From positions 7,773,891 through 7,837,890 of the forward strand of contig OX336349.1 of the NCBI GenBank assembly GCA_946902875.1: a stretch of 64,000 bases of DNA. Reading direction: 5' to 3'. Each line of letters begins with the position of its first letter. The stretch's first letter is position 1. Under the pieces are notes generated by a model that made no database searches, had not been told where the DNA came from, and saw only the letters and a program-made list of their open reading frames with translations. Positions 19,001-29,275 of this stretch are shown in pieces. The DNA is from Nematopogon swammerdamellus. Lineage: Eukaryota; Arthropoda; Insecta; Lepidoptera; Adelidae. A program made the translations under genes and the position numbers.

Positions 19001-22000
19001 TTGTTGAATTCCGTATTCTAGCCATCCTCTTTGCCTAATACCAAAATAAGATATAGGTAAGTAATAATATTTTATGTTTATGTTAGTACTAAGCACGTAC
19101 TCGCTATACTTATATATATTTTTTCTAATTAAAAATAAAGATATAAGTAATCCCTGTGGCAGCAAGCAAATAACGACAATGTACTCAAGTAAGTATGTAA
19201 GAATAAAATAAGTCGCAGAACTACCTAGTTCAGTGGATATCTCTGTATATAATTCGCTGAATTGCATGTAAGTGTGTGTGAAACCGGTTTCATGTCGGCA
19301 GTCGGGTACGCCCGGCGGCACAGGCGGCGAGCGGGGCGGGGGCGGAGGAGCAGTGCGCATTCTGCTTTCCGTTAGCGGTGGCCGGACGTCTCCTCCACGT
19401 TGATCGTGCGCGGCGATCTTAGTAGCAGGTGGCGAGTGCGTGTACTGCGAGTGTTTATTTTTATTACAATTGTATTGCTTACGGGACAGTAGGTGTGATT
19501 TTGTTACATCAATGTTTGTCATCTGGTATTGATCAATGTAATGTGTTTCTATAAAGAATGTGATTATCTGTGTTGTTATTGTATGTTTAAATATTGGAAT
19601 ACGGTAAAGCAAATAAACATTAACTTTCGTAACATTACATTTCAGAACTATAGTTAACCGCTGATGCTGTCGATGAACGATTTGCGGTGGTGGAGCTGGA
19701 GTCCGTGCTTGACGTGCGAATGAAACCAGTGAGGTCTGCCTCATTCCTGATCCGATGTGCAGCGGCACCGTCATCTTTCTTCGCGAGGACGTTGCCGTGA
19801 CGAGTCCAAATGTATTTGAAGGACCCCTTGAGCTGCAGCCGGGCTTTACGAAACAACTCCCGGTTGTATCGTGTGAGGTGCTCGTTGAGGTACACCTTGC
19901 GCTCCGTCACCGCACTGCTCACGCCAATATCCCTCGATGAGAGCCCACGCCGCACTCTAGCTGCCTGCAGGAGCTGGTCTCGTACTGCGCGGCGCGTCAG
20001 TCGCACGATTACCATGCGCGGCGCCCGCTCGCCGCTCTCCCGCTCTTCAGCGCGGCGCGCTCCAGCTCGCGTCACCGAGACGACGTCGCGCGCCTCCAGC
20101 TCCACGCCGATCTTCTTGGCGACGACTCCGACTATGTGTTCCAGCCGCTCCCCCTTCTCCTCCGGAATGCCGCTAATCGTGATGTCGTTGAGTAGCGCCT
20201 CGCGGTCCCGCGCGGCGACCTCTGCCTGAAGCTCAACGACGGTGCGGCGCAGCGCGACGACCTCGTTCTGCTGACGCTCCATCTCCTCGAGACGACTTTC
20301 AAAGCTGTCGAAGCGCTTGTTGGCGTCGTCCACCCTACCGTGGCACATCTCCACCGACTCCAGGATGTCTCGAAGCTCGCGCTTGATGTCGATGCAGTCA
20401 TCGCGAAGTCGGCGCATCTCAGCGGCAATCGTCCCGAAATCACTGAACTCCTTCCGGAATTCTCTCATCTCCTCGGCCAGTGTTCTCAAATCGTCTCCTG
20501 AGAAAGCAGCCGTGTTGCTAGCAGCCGCGCCGCCACGCACCGGAGTGAGCGAGTTGTCCCCGCGGGGCTTCTTCGCCGCCATAGGACAGGCCGGACAGCT
20601 CCAGTTGTCACGGCTCTTCTCCCTACGGAGCTCCTCCCGAGTCAGATTTACGCATGCTAGGTGGAATTTTTTCTTGCAATCTTTGCATAATATGAACTCT
20701 TTCCCAGCGTCCAGTCGGCAAGCTTCACATTTCGACATGCTCAATAGGTGGCGTTATTAAGCAGTATTCGAGCTTGAGTTGAAAAAGCCGCACTTATGGT
20801 TCTGTTCAACGGTTTACTTGGTGATATGGGCACATCTACTTTTCTATGTGTCTAGGTAGATGGCGCTAGTGGCGTAAAGTTTGATTCTTATAGTAATTCT
20901 ACGGTTCGGTAGTGTGACCACAGCTTGTTGTATGTAATTTTTTTGCATACCCTGCAGTGTATTTTGATTTTGCACCATAAATCACTAACCCCGCGTAATT
21001 AACAGGAGATAACACTTGCACGTATGCTTTACACTTTATATTTTCAGATTCAACTATTTAGAAGACACGTCTACGACTTTTACACTTTAAAACAATATAT
21101 TATTTTTCCTTGTTTAACTTTGTGTTGATCACTGATTCAGCGCCCTCTAGCGTTTCTGAGCGTGAACTAAGTGCCATGTCAGTGCTTCCCTTCGGTCGTG
21201 CCGGCTACACTTAACTGGACGGAAAACACGAACTATTTAAATAGCCGTTTCAACAGACTGACTTGTCTCGGCGGATTGCTACGAGCCATCTTGGTAACAT
21301 ATAAGGTCTTTCAAAATTAGTTCATATAGGGAGTAAAACCTATATAATTTTTTTCGGACCTTGGGCTTTTTTTTATGTAAAATATTTTTTTATGTATTTA
21401 AATAAAAAAATAGGTTGATTTTTATAGCCTAATCGATTCAGTTTCATAACAGTAACAAAAAAGTCTTCATCACCATTATGATCTAACACACTGGTAAACT
21501 AACACACTGGTAGTCTAACAAGTTGGTAAAAAAAATCAAATTCTTTCTATTCCATACTAATAAAACTAAAATTGTGGTTTTTCACAATTTCTGAAAGAAA
21601 GAGATCTATGTGTTGGAAGACTTTTTTGTTCCTGGCATGAAACTGAAATGATTACTAAATTTTTTATTTTTTTTTATTTTACAATAAAAAAAAATTTTTT
21701 TGGAAAAAAAAAATCTTTGTTCTTCAAAAGTGGTCTATTCCCGATACAGAACCCCCCCTTAGCGTACTCTGAACTAATTTTGAAAGACCTTATTTATTGG
21801 TTGGAAACCAATGAGGCATTACGTGAGAATGTTTAGGACCTATGAAATCTGAAATAATGTGCTGAAAACATTAAAAATGTTCAGACACAAACACGTGAAA
21901 AAAACTTCTTTACTACGGAGTAATGGAGTTCTGGAGTTAACAGTTCGACCCGTGGACCTCACTGCATAGTGCCGCCACCTAATGAGCGTTTAAGCGTTAG

Positions 22001-25000
22001 CCCTCATAACAATTTACAGTGGTTACACGAGTCATAAAGCTCTATCTGAACCTCTTCAAGCTTTTTCACAAACAGTACCCTCACTATGCACAATTTAACA
22101 AACCCTCACCTCACAATGTGCGTCCAAGAATACGAGGGCATCGCCCGAAGCGTTCCTGGCTCCGATGAGCCGTGCAGCAACGAGGCCAGCACGCGCAGGG
22201 CTTCGGAGCACCCGCGTCGCCGGCAGCTTGGCCACCGCCTCCTCGAGCTCAGCCCCCAGGTACTTCCGCTCGCTCGCGTCATCAACTAGAATGATCTGCA
22301 ATTGGTTGTTTCATTTTAATATTTTTTTTTTATTGTATCAGACTCAGACACAGTTCATAACACCTCCGAGGAAGGGTCAGTGAGGTGTGCAGGCGGATTT
22401 TAAGCTACATATGTGGAGGTGAAATTTAGAACTAACATCCCTTACGTACATAATTTGTATGGTAAAACCCTTCCTCTCTTCTGAATCATGTAGTCTCCGA
22501 AGTATCAAAAGTTTTTTATAAAATTTTAATTTATTTAAATCAGTCAATCAGGGCAGCAGATATTTTTTGAGAAAGCTGTGCTGTGTTTTGTTGCAACATA
22601 CACAAAAAAAGATTCCCATCCGTCGGATTCCCCCTTGGATCCCTCTATCTACTACCTCTCTCCACTACACTATACCTCTATCTACTACCTCTCTCCACTA
22701 CAATATACCTCTATCTACTACCTCTATCTACTACCTCTCTCCACTACAATATACCTCTATCTACTACCTCTCTCCACTACACTATACCTCTATCTACTAC
22801 CTCTCTCCACTACAATATACCTCTATCTACTACCTCTCTCCACTACACTATCTCTGTCTACTACCTCTCTCCACTACACTATACCTCTATCTACAACCTT
22901 CCTCCACTACAATTATACCTCTATCTCCTAACTCTCTCCACTATACTATACCTCTACTACCTCTCTCCATTACACTATACCTCTATCTACTACCTCTCTC
23001 CACTATACTATACCTCTACCTATCTACTGGCCTCTGGGTCTGGGTATGTTAGGCTAGGCGAAACCATTGAAACCCAAGTTTTACGCCTTGCTTGGCCATG
23101 GGAGAAATTGCTCCACTGCGCAGATCAATAAAAGGTATCGAGAACTACAGAATTTTGGCACCCACGAATTATAGTTCTTAATGTATGTAAGTATGTACCT
23201 CTTTCAGCAGTTGCTTGGGCGACCGGAGTATGACAGAAGTAACAGTCCTCATGAGTGTGGACCACGCCTCGTTGTGGAAGACTATTATCACACTGGCCAT
23301 TGGAAGACTGTCAACGGATATCTTCCTATCGATGCAGCTGTGAAATAAAACATATTTTTATGCGCTACGTAGTATAGTGTAGTGTCCAGCACACCTCTAT
23401 GGACAGCTAAACATGGCCTAGTGGACACACTTTGCCTGCTCTTATTAGCGTGCAACGCCCCATTCATTTGATTACCAGTTTTCACTATCTTTTCCACATC
23501 TCCTTCACATTTTCCATCCCGCATATTCCCCAGATGTACAAATTTGTTCACTTGCTCCAGCCTCTCATTGCATTCGGACACTATTTCATTCTTCTCCAGT
23601 TACTCTACCATTACCTTCGTCTTATTGAACATGAATATAATATGATTAATAACATGCTATTACGAAGAGTGAAGAAACAAGCACCTTTGACTCCTCATAT
23701 CCGGCAGGCTCCTGTTGAGTGGAACTCTATCGCTGACAATAATGTTGAAACCGTGCAGTGAGAACAGATCACGAGCGTGGATGACTTCTCGCGAGAGCAG
23801 CTGGACGGGCCGGCCACCGTCGCCCGCCCCCGCCACCGGGTTGTAGTTGTTTTTATTTATCATTTCTGAAACATTTTTTTTTTTCACTTTATTAAAACAA
23901 ACTAAAGACAGAAATTAAGACTCAAAAGACACGGGACACAAAGTAATATGCAAGTACCTACATTTGGTTTTTTTTTTATTTCCACCTTAAATTATATTTA
24001 TTTACTCGTATTTGCAGGTGTTTCACGTCGGCAAATATGCTTTTCTCTCTATCTCTTACCAAAACTTCACAAGTACATTTTACTGTAAAATTGTATACAA
24101 CAAATTATTAAGTCGACTTGTGGCCTTCATGGAGGACATAGGCTGGCTGGGGTAGCTGGGGATCGCGGGACTAGTATGCAGGCCCAGAGCCAACCCCAAA
24201 CCAAAGCAATAACAACAACAACAAATTATAAGAGTTTATGAAAATTAAAGAAGTACCGTCAGTTAGATTGGCAGCACTGATCCCTCCGACGTAATGCCCT
24301 ACAACAACTCGCACACCGCTCTTGTCCAAATAACTTTCCTGATGTTTTAATCTGAAATATTTACAAATGTTTGACTATTAATATATCTCCAAAGAAATAA
24401 CCATTTTAGGTGTAATATTTGACCACACCTTAACTTGGATACCTTACATAGATGCGATTGCTGGTAAGCTAAGTGCAGCTTGTTATGCTTACTTCGATAG
24501 TCTTATGTCCTCTGGACAATTATTTTGGGAAAATGCAGAAGAATCTAAATATTTGTTCTTAAAAAAATCATTGTGTTGCATACTCAGTATGAAAGTGAGG
24601 GACTTTTGTAGATATGTATTTCATATAGCAGAAATTATGACATTGCCCAATGTTTATATTTATCAATTATCTGATATGCTAGGAAATATATGCAGAGCGC
24701 TACTCCTCATTCTGATATTCACCAGTATGATACTAGGCGTAAAAATAATATTAAAATTACGAGGCACTGGTCATCATATTAGATTATACAAAAAAAATCG
24801 CAATGATATTTTGTTTATGAAAGACATAAAATCTACCCATGTAAAGAAAGCCTACTACACTGTAAAAGAGGCCTTTAAGCTGATAAAATAATATCTTGGG
24901 GTTCTGTGATGCAGATCATTAGTTAATACTTGACTAGGTATGACCTGTACCTCAATTTTATTGAGCCATCGGCAACTTGATACTTCAAGTATCTATACTT

Positions 25001-27826
25001 ATCTTAATTCTTTGACAATTAGGTATAATACATTATAGTATATTATGTAATGTAATGTCCTAACATTATTGAGTTGATACAAATTACGTATATCAAAATT
25101 TTACAATAATGCTCTTTAAACCTGATAGACTTAACCTGTAGACTTCCCTAATTTTTTATATATATAGTATATGCTTACTCCCCCTCCCCCCCCCCCCCCC
25201 CCCCCTGGCTTTCATGCCATTTTCGCTGCGCGAAAAACCCTAAATTTGGGAGCACCCACATAAATCTCAAATATGTATTTCGTTAAAAACTAAGTCAGAT
25301 TAATAAACTCTATTTACACCTCTATTTATATCCACAATCTAAAGTGTGGGTATAAAGACAATATAAAGTGTGGGTTCACTTATTTAGAAACACAGACTGA
25401 TCTTTTGAACTCAAAACAACGCTTGACTTTTTATTCAGAATTTTTACAACCTAAAATTGACCATTGCCCCACACAAATTATATATTGATGTGCAGATAAA
25501 AGAACGCTCTGAATGGGAGTGGGACTCCGACCAAACCACACATAAATAAAGATAAACAAGAAATGATGTGTAAAAATATCAGTTTTTTTTAGCGTTGTAA
25601 CGAGTCGAGTGATAATACTCGTGTGACTCGAGTCAAGCCTAAAACTCGTGAACTCGAGTAGGATTCGGAGCGAAACCGAGTCTGACTCGTATTCGTACGG
25701 ACAAGCAGTCAGTCAGTCAGTCTGCCCACTCGCTTCGCTCAACTCGAGTTGCGAATACGAGTTGACGAACGAACACAAAATAGTACTCGGCGACTCGCGG
25801 CCTTGAGAGACTGACTGACGGCGGCGCCACGCCGGCCGACCGACCATACTCGAGTAGACTGACTCGAGTCAACCGACTCGAGTCGAGCCGCTCCACTCAG
25901 TCAATCTCTCAAGGCCGCGAGTCGCCGAGTATTTTGTATTCGTTCGTCAACTCGCATTCGCATTCAGTCATCCGAGTGCACTCAAATTGAGCGAGTGGGT
26001 GACGCGTTCTGCTGCTGCGAGTCAGTTGAATTCATTTGATTGAACTGGTGACGGGCTGTACGAGATTAGTGACTTCTTAACGTCCAAAATTATTTAAGGA
26101 GCTATTATTTAAGAATTAAATAATGGTTCCGAGACTAATAAATAGGAAATCCATAGCGAGTGTTTTTATATTCGAGTCGCAACTCGAGTTATAGATGGTT
26201 TCCACTCAAATCGTCCATGTATTCGACTCGTAACAAGACTAGTTTTTTTTTTATGAACATGCAATCCAGTTTCCCAAGGTGTGTAGATCAATGGCAAGGT
26301 TTTTTAATTATCTATCGGCCGTTCTCTCTCATTCAATGAGAAAAATTCACTGAAATAGCATGATCGCAAAATATGTGAACATATGGTGCGCCCATTTCTG
26401 GTATCCGCGCGGATATCTTGGAATGCGGGGGGAATAGGAGATGTGGTATCCGCGTGGATACCAGTGAAGACTACAGGCTAATTAATAAGTCTTTGTAGTC
26501 AGAACTCTTAGTAAAATTGTTAATCTTGCTCTCAAGCTGTGTTTTCGATAGACTGTAGGCGATATTATAATGTGGATACAGTAATACCCCGCTTTACGCG
26601 AGGGATGCGTTCCACAAGAAATCGCGTTAAGTGAAATTCGCGTATATCGGGGCTTGATAAAAAGAGAAATAAATATGCACATACATACATACAAAGTCGG
26701 TTAACGAAAGCTGGCGCGTGCACAGTACTCACACCAATGCAATTGTGCAAGTGCGAGTTAGACAGATCGGGGCATACGCATCACGAAAACCCGATCTGTC
26801 TCACTCGCACTTGCACAATTGCATTGGTGTGAGTACTGTGCACGCGCCAGCTTTCGTTAACCGACCTGTACTTATTTAATCTTTAATTAAAAAAATACTA
26901 ATTTCTCAATACAATTTTAGTTTCCCACGAAAAAACAAATAATTACTAATTAGTTAATACAATTTTAGTTTAGTTAGTTTAGTTTTACGAAAATAAACAT
27001 CCAAAGTTTTTTGAGTTGAGTTTTCTCTTCGTTCTTGCAAAATGCGCTCGTAACATTCAACACTATTTTTCATTGTTTGACGCACAGTTGAAATACGATT
27101 GACATCACTGTCCAAGCTCTGCAACAAGTCGAACCCTGAATAAATCGTTGAGAGTGCTTCTTGGATCGGTATCGGATAGGTCGATTCCTATTGACTGGGT
27201 GTCGGGTCACGCACACCACGCCGCATTGACCAATCGCGCCAAGCCCAAGCCATGCGTCGCATTGGCCAATCGCGTAAAGCGGGGCATTTTAGCGCGAAAT
27301 ATGAAATTCGCGTAATACCGAATCCGCACAAAGCGGGGTCGCGTAAAGCGGGGTATTACTGTAGTCACTAAAATACTTGTAAAAATATTTATAGGAAAAA
27401 AAATATTTATTGATATTATAATGTGGATAGTCACTAAAATACTTGTAAAATATTTATAAGAAAAAAAAAAACCTGTGAAGTTTCTTGCCGGTTCTTCTTC
27501 GTCGGTGTAATCGAATCGATATAACAATGTGACAAGTTCGAGTGCAGCCTTACTGTCATATGATTACTAAAATAAATACTACAATAAATTATAAATAATA
27601 TTTCCGTATTTAAATTTCGCTGCACAATAAAAACTGAAAATATAAACTATAAACTGAAATATACAAAAGCTTACCTTGAATAAGAGTTCAATGTTTCTGC
27701 TGTGAATGTGCTGACAGCTAAGTATAACAGACAAAATAAAAATACGAGCACGACTAGCAGAGTGAAAGAACGCTTTCTCCTGCCTCCCCAGCATACAATC
27801 CTGTATCTCTGAAACCCCAATGACAT
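14287..27826 (-). CDS. Polypeptide N-acetylgalactosaminyltransferase (6 exons)
   Basis: Starts mucin-type O-glycosylation in the Golgi by moving GalNAc from UDP-GalNAc to Ser/Thr. Exons, in transcript order: 27675-27826, 24257-24351, 23685-23865, 23199-23337, 22110-22295, 14287-15330. Every junction keeps phase, giving 598 aa, a normal length for the family. Residues 1-50 hold a basic cytoplasmic tail and signal anchor ([17 protein letters not shown]). The catalytic part shows [18 protein letters not shown] (about 156), IILVDDAS (190-197), the DxH metal site in FLDAHCE (245-251) and WGGENLE (353-359). From about 476 comes a ricin-type lectin domain with QHW and QVW motifs. The last intron (15331-22109) holds a CR1-like LINE. 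It matches the Pgant/GALNT family; I do not commit to an ortholog. Confidence 0.93.
15790..15878 (-). mobile_element. 3-prime fragment of a SINE-like repeat
   Basis: The reverse complement reads CACCAAGGTGTTATGGGCTG then CATCACGGATGTTGTAGGTG then CCAACCGTGTC followed by an A-rich tail. It matches 54030-54075 almost base for base. It directly abuts the repeat tail of the CR1-like LINE at about 15880. Confidence 0.65.
16049..16125 (+). repeat. GT dinucleotide microsatellite
   Basis: About 20 uninterrupted TG units followed by interrupted ones, inside the 3-prime region of the CR1-like LINE. It generates spurious Cys/Val and His/Thr frames on the two strands. Confidence 0.9.
16166..18990 (-). 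pseudogene. CR1-like LINE ORF2 (endonuclease-reverse transcriptase), frame-broken
   Basis: The N-terminal part is an AP-type endonuclease: [33 protein letters not shown] and SDHAMI. The reverse transcriptase follows with [42 protein letters not shown] and [11 protein letters not shown]. Near 16770 the frame stops at IYTA, and the expected continuation ([22 protein letters not shown]) carries on in another frame to 16166. One small indel would explain this. The frame is open upstream of 18963 ([12 protein letters not shown]), so the true start lies further 5-prime. Confidence 0.85.
19635..20744 (-). CDS. CR1-like LINE ORF1 with PHD finger
   Basis: A 369-aa frame. Residues 5-55 form a C4HC3 PHD-type zinc finger ([32 protein letters not shown]). 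Residues about 90-190 are a heptad-rich coiled coil ([29 protein letters not shown]). The C-terminal third is a basic fold seen in CR1-type ORF1 proteins (VARDVVS-like and [20 protein letters not shown] segments). In this family the protein binds element RNA. It is intact, unlike ORF2, and its G+C-rich codon use differs from the host introns. Confidence 0.82.
   Translation of the reverse strand: MSMSKCEACRLDAGKEFILCKDCKKKFHLACVNLTREELRREKSRDNWSCPACPMAAKKPRGDNSLTPVRGGAAASNTAAFSGDDLRTLAEEMREFRKEFSDFGTIAAEMRRLRDDCIDIKRELRDILESVEMCHGRVDDANKRFDSFESRLEEMERQQNEVVALRRTVVELQAEVAARDREALLNDITISGIPEEKGERLEHIVGVVAKKIGVELEARDVVSVTRAGARRAEERESGERAPRMVIVRLTRRAVRDQLLQAARVRRGLSSRDIGVSSAVTERKVYLNEHLTRYNRELFRKARLQLKGSFKYIWTRHGNVLAKKDDGAAAHRIRNEADLTGFIRTSSTDSSSTTANRSSTASAVNYSSEM
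21301..21793. mobile_element. MITE with ATAAGGTCTTTCAAAATTAG inverted ends
   Basis: ATAAGGTCTTTCAAAATTAG at the left is mirrored by CTAATTTTGAAAGACCTTAT ending at 21793. The interior is very A/T-rich and noncoding. It lies directly beyond the 5-prime side of the CR1-like LINE. Confidence 0.75.
22110..22295 (-). CDS. GalNAc-transferase exon 5 (nucleotide and metal binding)
   Basis: 186 bp, phase 0 at both ends (TTGCAG|ATC and GAG|GTGAGG). It encodes [14 protein letters not shown] through [12 protein letters not shown]: the DD that contacts UDP and the DxH that binds Mn2+. Confidence 0.92.
22641..23030 (+). repeat. 33-bp minisatellite in a GalNAc-transferase intron
   Basis: About a dozen tandem units of a pyrimidine-rich 33-mer containing CTATCTACTACCTCTCTCCA. 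One unit carries a 15-bp internal duplication and later units diverge. Long frames in all three plus registers across it are artefacts of the 3n unit length. Confidence 0.92.
23199..23337 (-). CDS. GalNAc-transferase exon 4 (start of catalytic domain)
   Basis: 139 bp. The acceptor TTTCACAG|C completes a serine codon. It encodes [12 protein letters not shown] then [18 protein letters not shown] and [12 protein letters not shown], ending GAG|GTACAT in phase 0. The FHNEAWS stretch is the first conserved strand-helix of the GT-A fold. Confidence 0.92.
23360..23650 (-). pseudogene. RTE-like LINE reverse-transcriptase fragment
   Basis: The minus frame reads [40 protein letters not shown] and then [13 protein letters not shown]. 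This matches the EQVxxFVYLGSMxxxDG...GNKVNGALHA block familiar from RTE-type elements of insects. It is about 90 residues, truncated at both ends, in the intron between exons 3 and 4 of the GalNAc-transferase gene. Confidence 0.75.
23685..23865 (-). CDS. GalNAc-transferase exon 3 (stem to catalytic domain)
   Basis: 181 bp, in phase with its neighbours. It encodes [18 protein letters not shown] then [20 protein letters not shown], the conserved FNxxxSDRxxLNRSLPDxR approach to the catalytic domain. It ends AAAG|GTGCTT. Confidence 0.9.
24105..24225 (+). repeat. LINE 3-prime tail remnant with AAC repeats
   Basis: GGCTGGGGTAGCTGGGGATC and GCAGGCCCAGAGCCAACCCC run into an AACAACAACAAC tail. The structure fits a 5-prime-truncated non-LTR element; family not determined. 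Confidence 0.5.
24257..24351 (-). CDS. GalNAc-transferase exon 2 (stem)
   Basis: 95 bp from TTTCAG|A to GACG|GTACTT. It completes an arginine from exon 1 and reads [20 protein letters not shown] then [11 protein letters not shown]. There is no conserved catalytic motif; the support is phase agreement on both sides and good splice sites. Confidence 0.82.
24395..25100 (+). mobile_element. 5-prime-truncated LINE (same family as 36840-39240)
   Basis: The plus frame resembles the C-terminal part of the minus-strand element at 36947-37788: [26 protein letters not shown] and [17 protein letters not shown] match [18 protein letters not shown] and [14 protein letters not shown] there. The trailer with ATACTTCAAGTATC and CATTATTGAGTTGATACAAA matches the 3-prime ends near 36850 and 34830. 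Confidence 0.75.
25591..26240. mobile_element. hAT-like MITE crowded with ACTCGAGT palindromes
   Basis: It is flanked on both sides by AGTTTTTTTT (25581-25590, 26241-26250). Ends match as inverted repeats: AGCGTTGTAACGAGTCGA at the left and the complement of TCGACTCGTAACAAGACT at the right (15 of 18). Inside, ACTCGAGT and GACTCGAGTC recur many times, and a long hairpin pairs CGGCGACTCGCGGCCTTGAG with CTCAAGGCCGCGAGTCGCCG. There is no coding. A duplication of at least 8 bp fits hAT insertion, though the T run makes its length ambiguous. Confidence 0.68.
26579..27361. mobile_element. Pogo-like MITE with TA target duplication
   Basis: Perfect terminal inverted repeats: CAGTAATACCCCGCTTTACG at the left and its complement CGTAAAGCGGGGTATTACTG at the right, each flanked by TA. 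CAGTA ends with a TA duplication fit the pogo/Tigger branch of Tc1-mariner elements. At 783 bp it has no transposase. It is inserted into an older repeat whose halves lie at 26488-26576 and 27364-27600, and it carries a palindrome. Confidence 0.82.
26696..26865. repeat. 76-bp near-perfect inverted repeat with 18-bp loop
   Basis: Arms 26696-26771 and 26790-26865 differ at one of 76 positions. They start GTCGGTTAACGAAAGCTGGC and end before a GCATACGCATCACGAAAA loop. A transcript from either strand would fold into a long hairpin. It may be a MITE nested in the pogo-like element. Confidence 0.92.
27364..27625. repeat. Older repeat, inverted relative to 34580-34750
   Basis: It contains a tandem duplication of AGTCACTAAAATACTTGTAA (27364 and 27430) and then TTTCTTGCCGGTTCTTCTTC. 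The complement appears at 34580-34700 (GAAGAAGAACCGGTAAGAAA, TTTAGTGACTATCCACATAA). Its other part, with GCTCTCAAGCTGTGTTTTCG at 26530, is separated by the pogo-like insertion. Confidence 0.65.
27675..27826 (-). CDS. GalNAc-transferase exon 1 (signal anchor)
   Basis: The ATG at 27826 begins [20 protein letters not shown] followed by the membrane segment [17 protein letters not shown] and AETLNSYS. It ends TTCAAG|GTAAGC in phase 2, which matches exon 2. In-frame codons upstream of this Met have no family resemblance, and the Met gives a type II topology with a basic cytoplasmic side. Confidence 0.88.
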
Positions 27827-29199
27827 TTTACTCAATGCAGGTTCAGTATTATAGTATAGTTTCAAATTATACCGTACAAAAAGTGCCCACGGCCGCACCC
27901 AAGGCAAAGTTAGGTGTAAAACTTACTTTCTCTGAAAACAGCCCCATATCAAAGATAATGTGTTTCGAAGGACGCGCAACAGTAACTTATATGTTCACAC
28001 TCCACATCATGTTACGAAAATGTGAAAATGGCAAGAAAAACTCAACTCAACACTCAACATTTTCACGTCCACAGCACAGATTACCAATCGGTCCACAGTC
28101 ATACAAAAGTCAAAACCATGTGACAGCTTGAGTCCTTTTTTTTTTATATTTATTCGTTCCTTTTCAGAACAGGCAAAAGTAATTAAAGTATACAGCCTTT
28201 TCTGTTGTCAGCTTAGGTGAGAGTGATTGACTCCCGGCGTTATAATATGTATGCCCGAACCGCATAAATCCCGCATGGGCGTGGCCCGCGGACGGCGCGC
28301 GCGCACATGAGCGCCGACCTCGACATAAACGCAGATATTTCGGAAACTAATAAAGTTAGATCTATAAACTCTTCTGTCCTAGAAAGCCTAGAAAATTTTC
28401 TAAAATCTATATGAAACAGTGAGGCTTACCTTGTTTAGAAGTACCAGATATTTTAGGTAGAAAAAAAAAATGCCAATTTTTTTTTTTTAAATTCATTATA
28501 AAATTAATTCAAAACATACCTTTACAATATTTATATCAGAATACTCGTAAAGAAACATACTTTTAGAAATAGTAAAGTATAATATACGTTTTCTTTACAG
28601 AAATCGGCGAAATCTGATGTTCAACATGAAGATCCTGGGACATTCCGTAAACTCCCAGATGGCACGCGCGTGCCATTTTTTTTTCTAATTTTATAAATAT
28701 ATTATTTGAACTAAACCTTCTTTTATTTTGCAACTGATCCTATATTTGTATAATAATGCGAAGAAAATTGGAAAAATAAGCTATATTTCCATGAAAAATA
28801 TGCCCTCAAAGTCAATGTTTACACATTTCATACAAAAATGAACACACATTTTTGAGCGACGAAAAATATGACTTTTGTCGCCCACCGAACTCGTAATGCA
28901 TCTTCTATTGGTATAATAACTAATAAATAACACTATTTACTAACCTTTAGCTCATAGATTCACTTGAAAACACTTATAAACATTCTAATCACGGAGCCGC
29001 GCTCACTTGAAAAATACGTAAACAAACACATTTTTTTTTTATCAGAGTGACAACTGACGGCTGACGGCTAGCTTTCTTTACTTAAAATATTTTAAGACAT
29101 GGATACAGGTACCTTTATCCGTTCAAGACTGGATCAGGGCTGATTTGACCATTAATTGAAGAATTTGACCAAATAGTGAGGCCGTAAATTGCGCATAAA

Positions 29200-29275
29200 T
29201 GTTGGGTCGGATCCGACCCAGCGGGAGCCGGCGGAGATCTATGTTTGGGCGGATCCGACCCAGTGGAGACGGAAC
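29200..29275. repeat. Twin GGGTCGGATCCGACCC palindromes
   Basis: A perfect 16-bp palindrome GGGTCGGATCCGACCC is followed about 50 bp later by GCGGATCCGACCC, with a GGGAGCCGGCGGAGATC spacer. Function unknown. Confidence 0.7.

Larger units (their letters stand above)
15879..21290 (-). mobile_element. CR1-like LINE, near full length, in a GalNAc-transferase intron
   Basis: A non-LTR retrotransposon on the same strand as its host gene. In order it has a 5-prime leader (about 20745-21290), ORF1 with a PHD finger and coiled coil (19635-20744), ORF2 with endonuclease and reverse transcriptase (18963 down to 16166), a GT-rich 3-prime region and a tail of TTATC repeats after ATAAACGTTTATCTTATC. ORF1 with a PHD finger and a microsatellite tail fit the CR1 clade. 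ORF2 has a frame break near 16770, so this copy looks inactive. The outer boundaries are approximate. Confidence 0.82.

Noticed and set aside
18992..19774. 260-codon minus-strand frame between LINE ORF1 and ORF2
   Set aside because: It overlaps the end of ORF1 in another frame, has low-complexity proline runs and no domain; best read as the inter-ORF spacer.
22567..23131. Three overlapping long plus-strand frames rich in Tyr, Leu, Ser and Thr
   Set aside because: They are translations of the 33-bp tandem repeat in all three frames; there is no domain, and they lie in an intron of the GalNAc-transferase gene.
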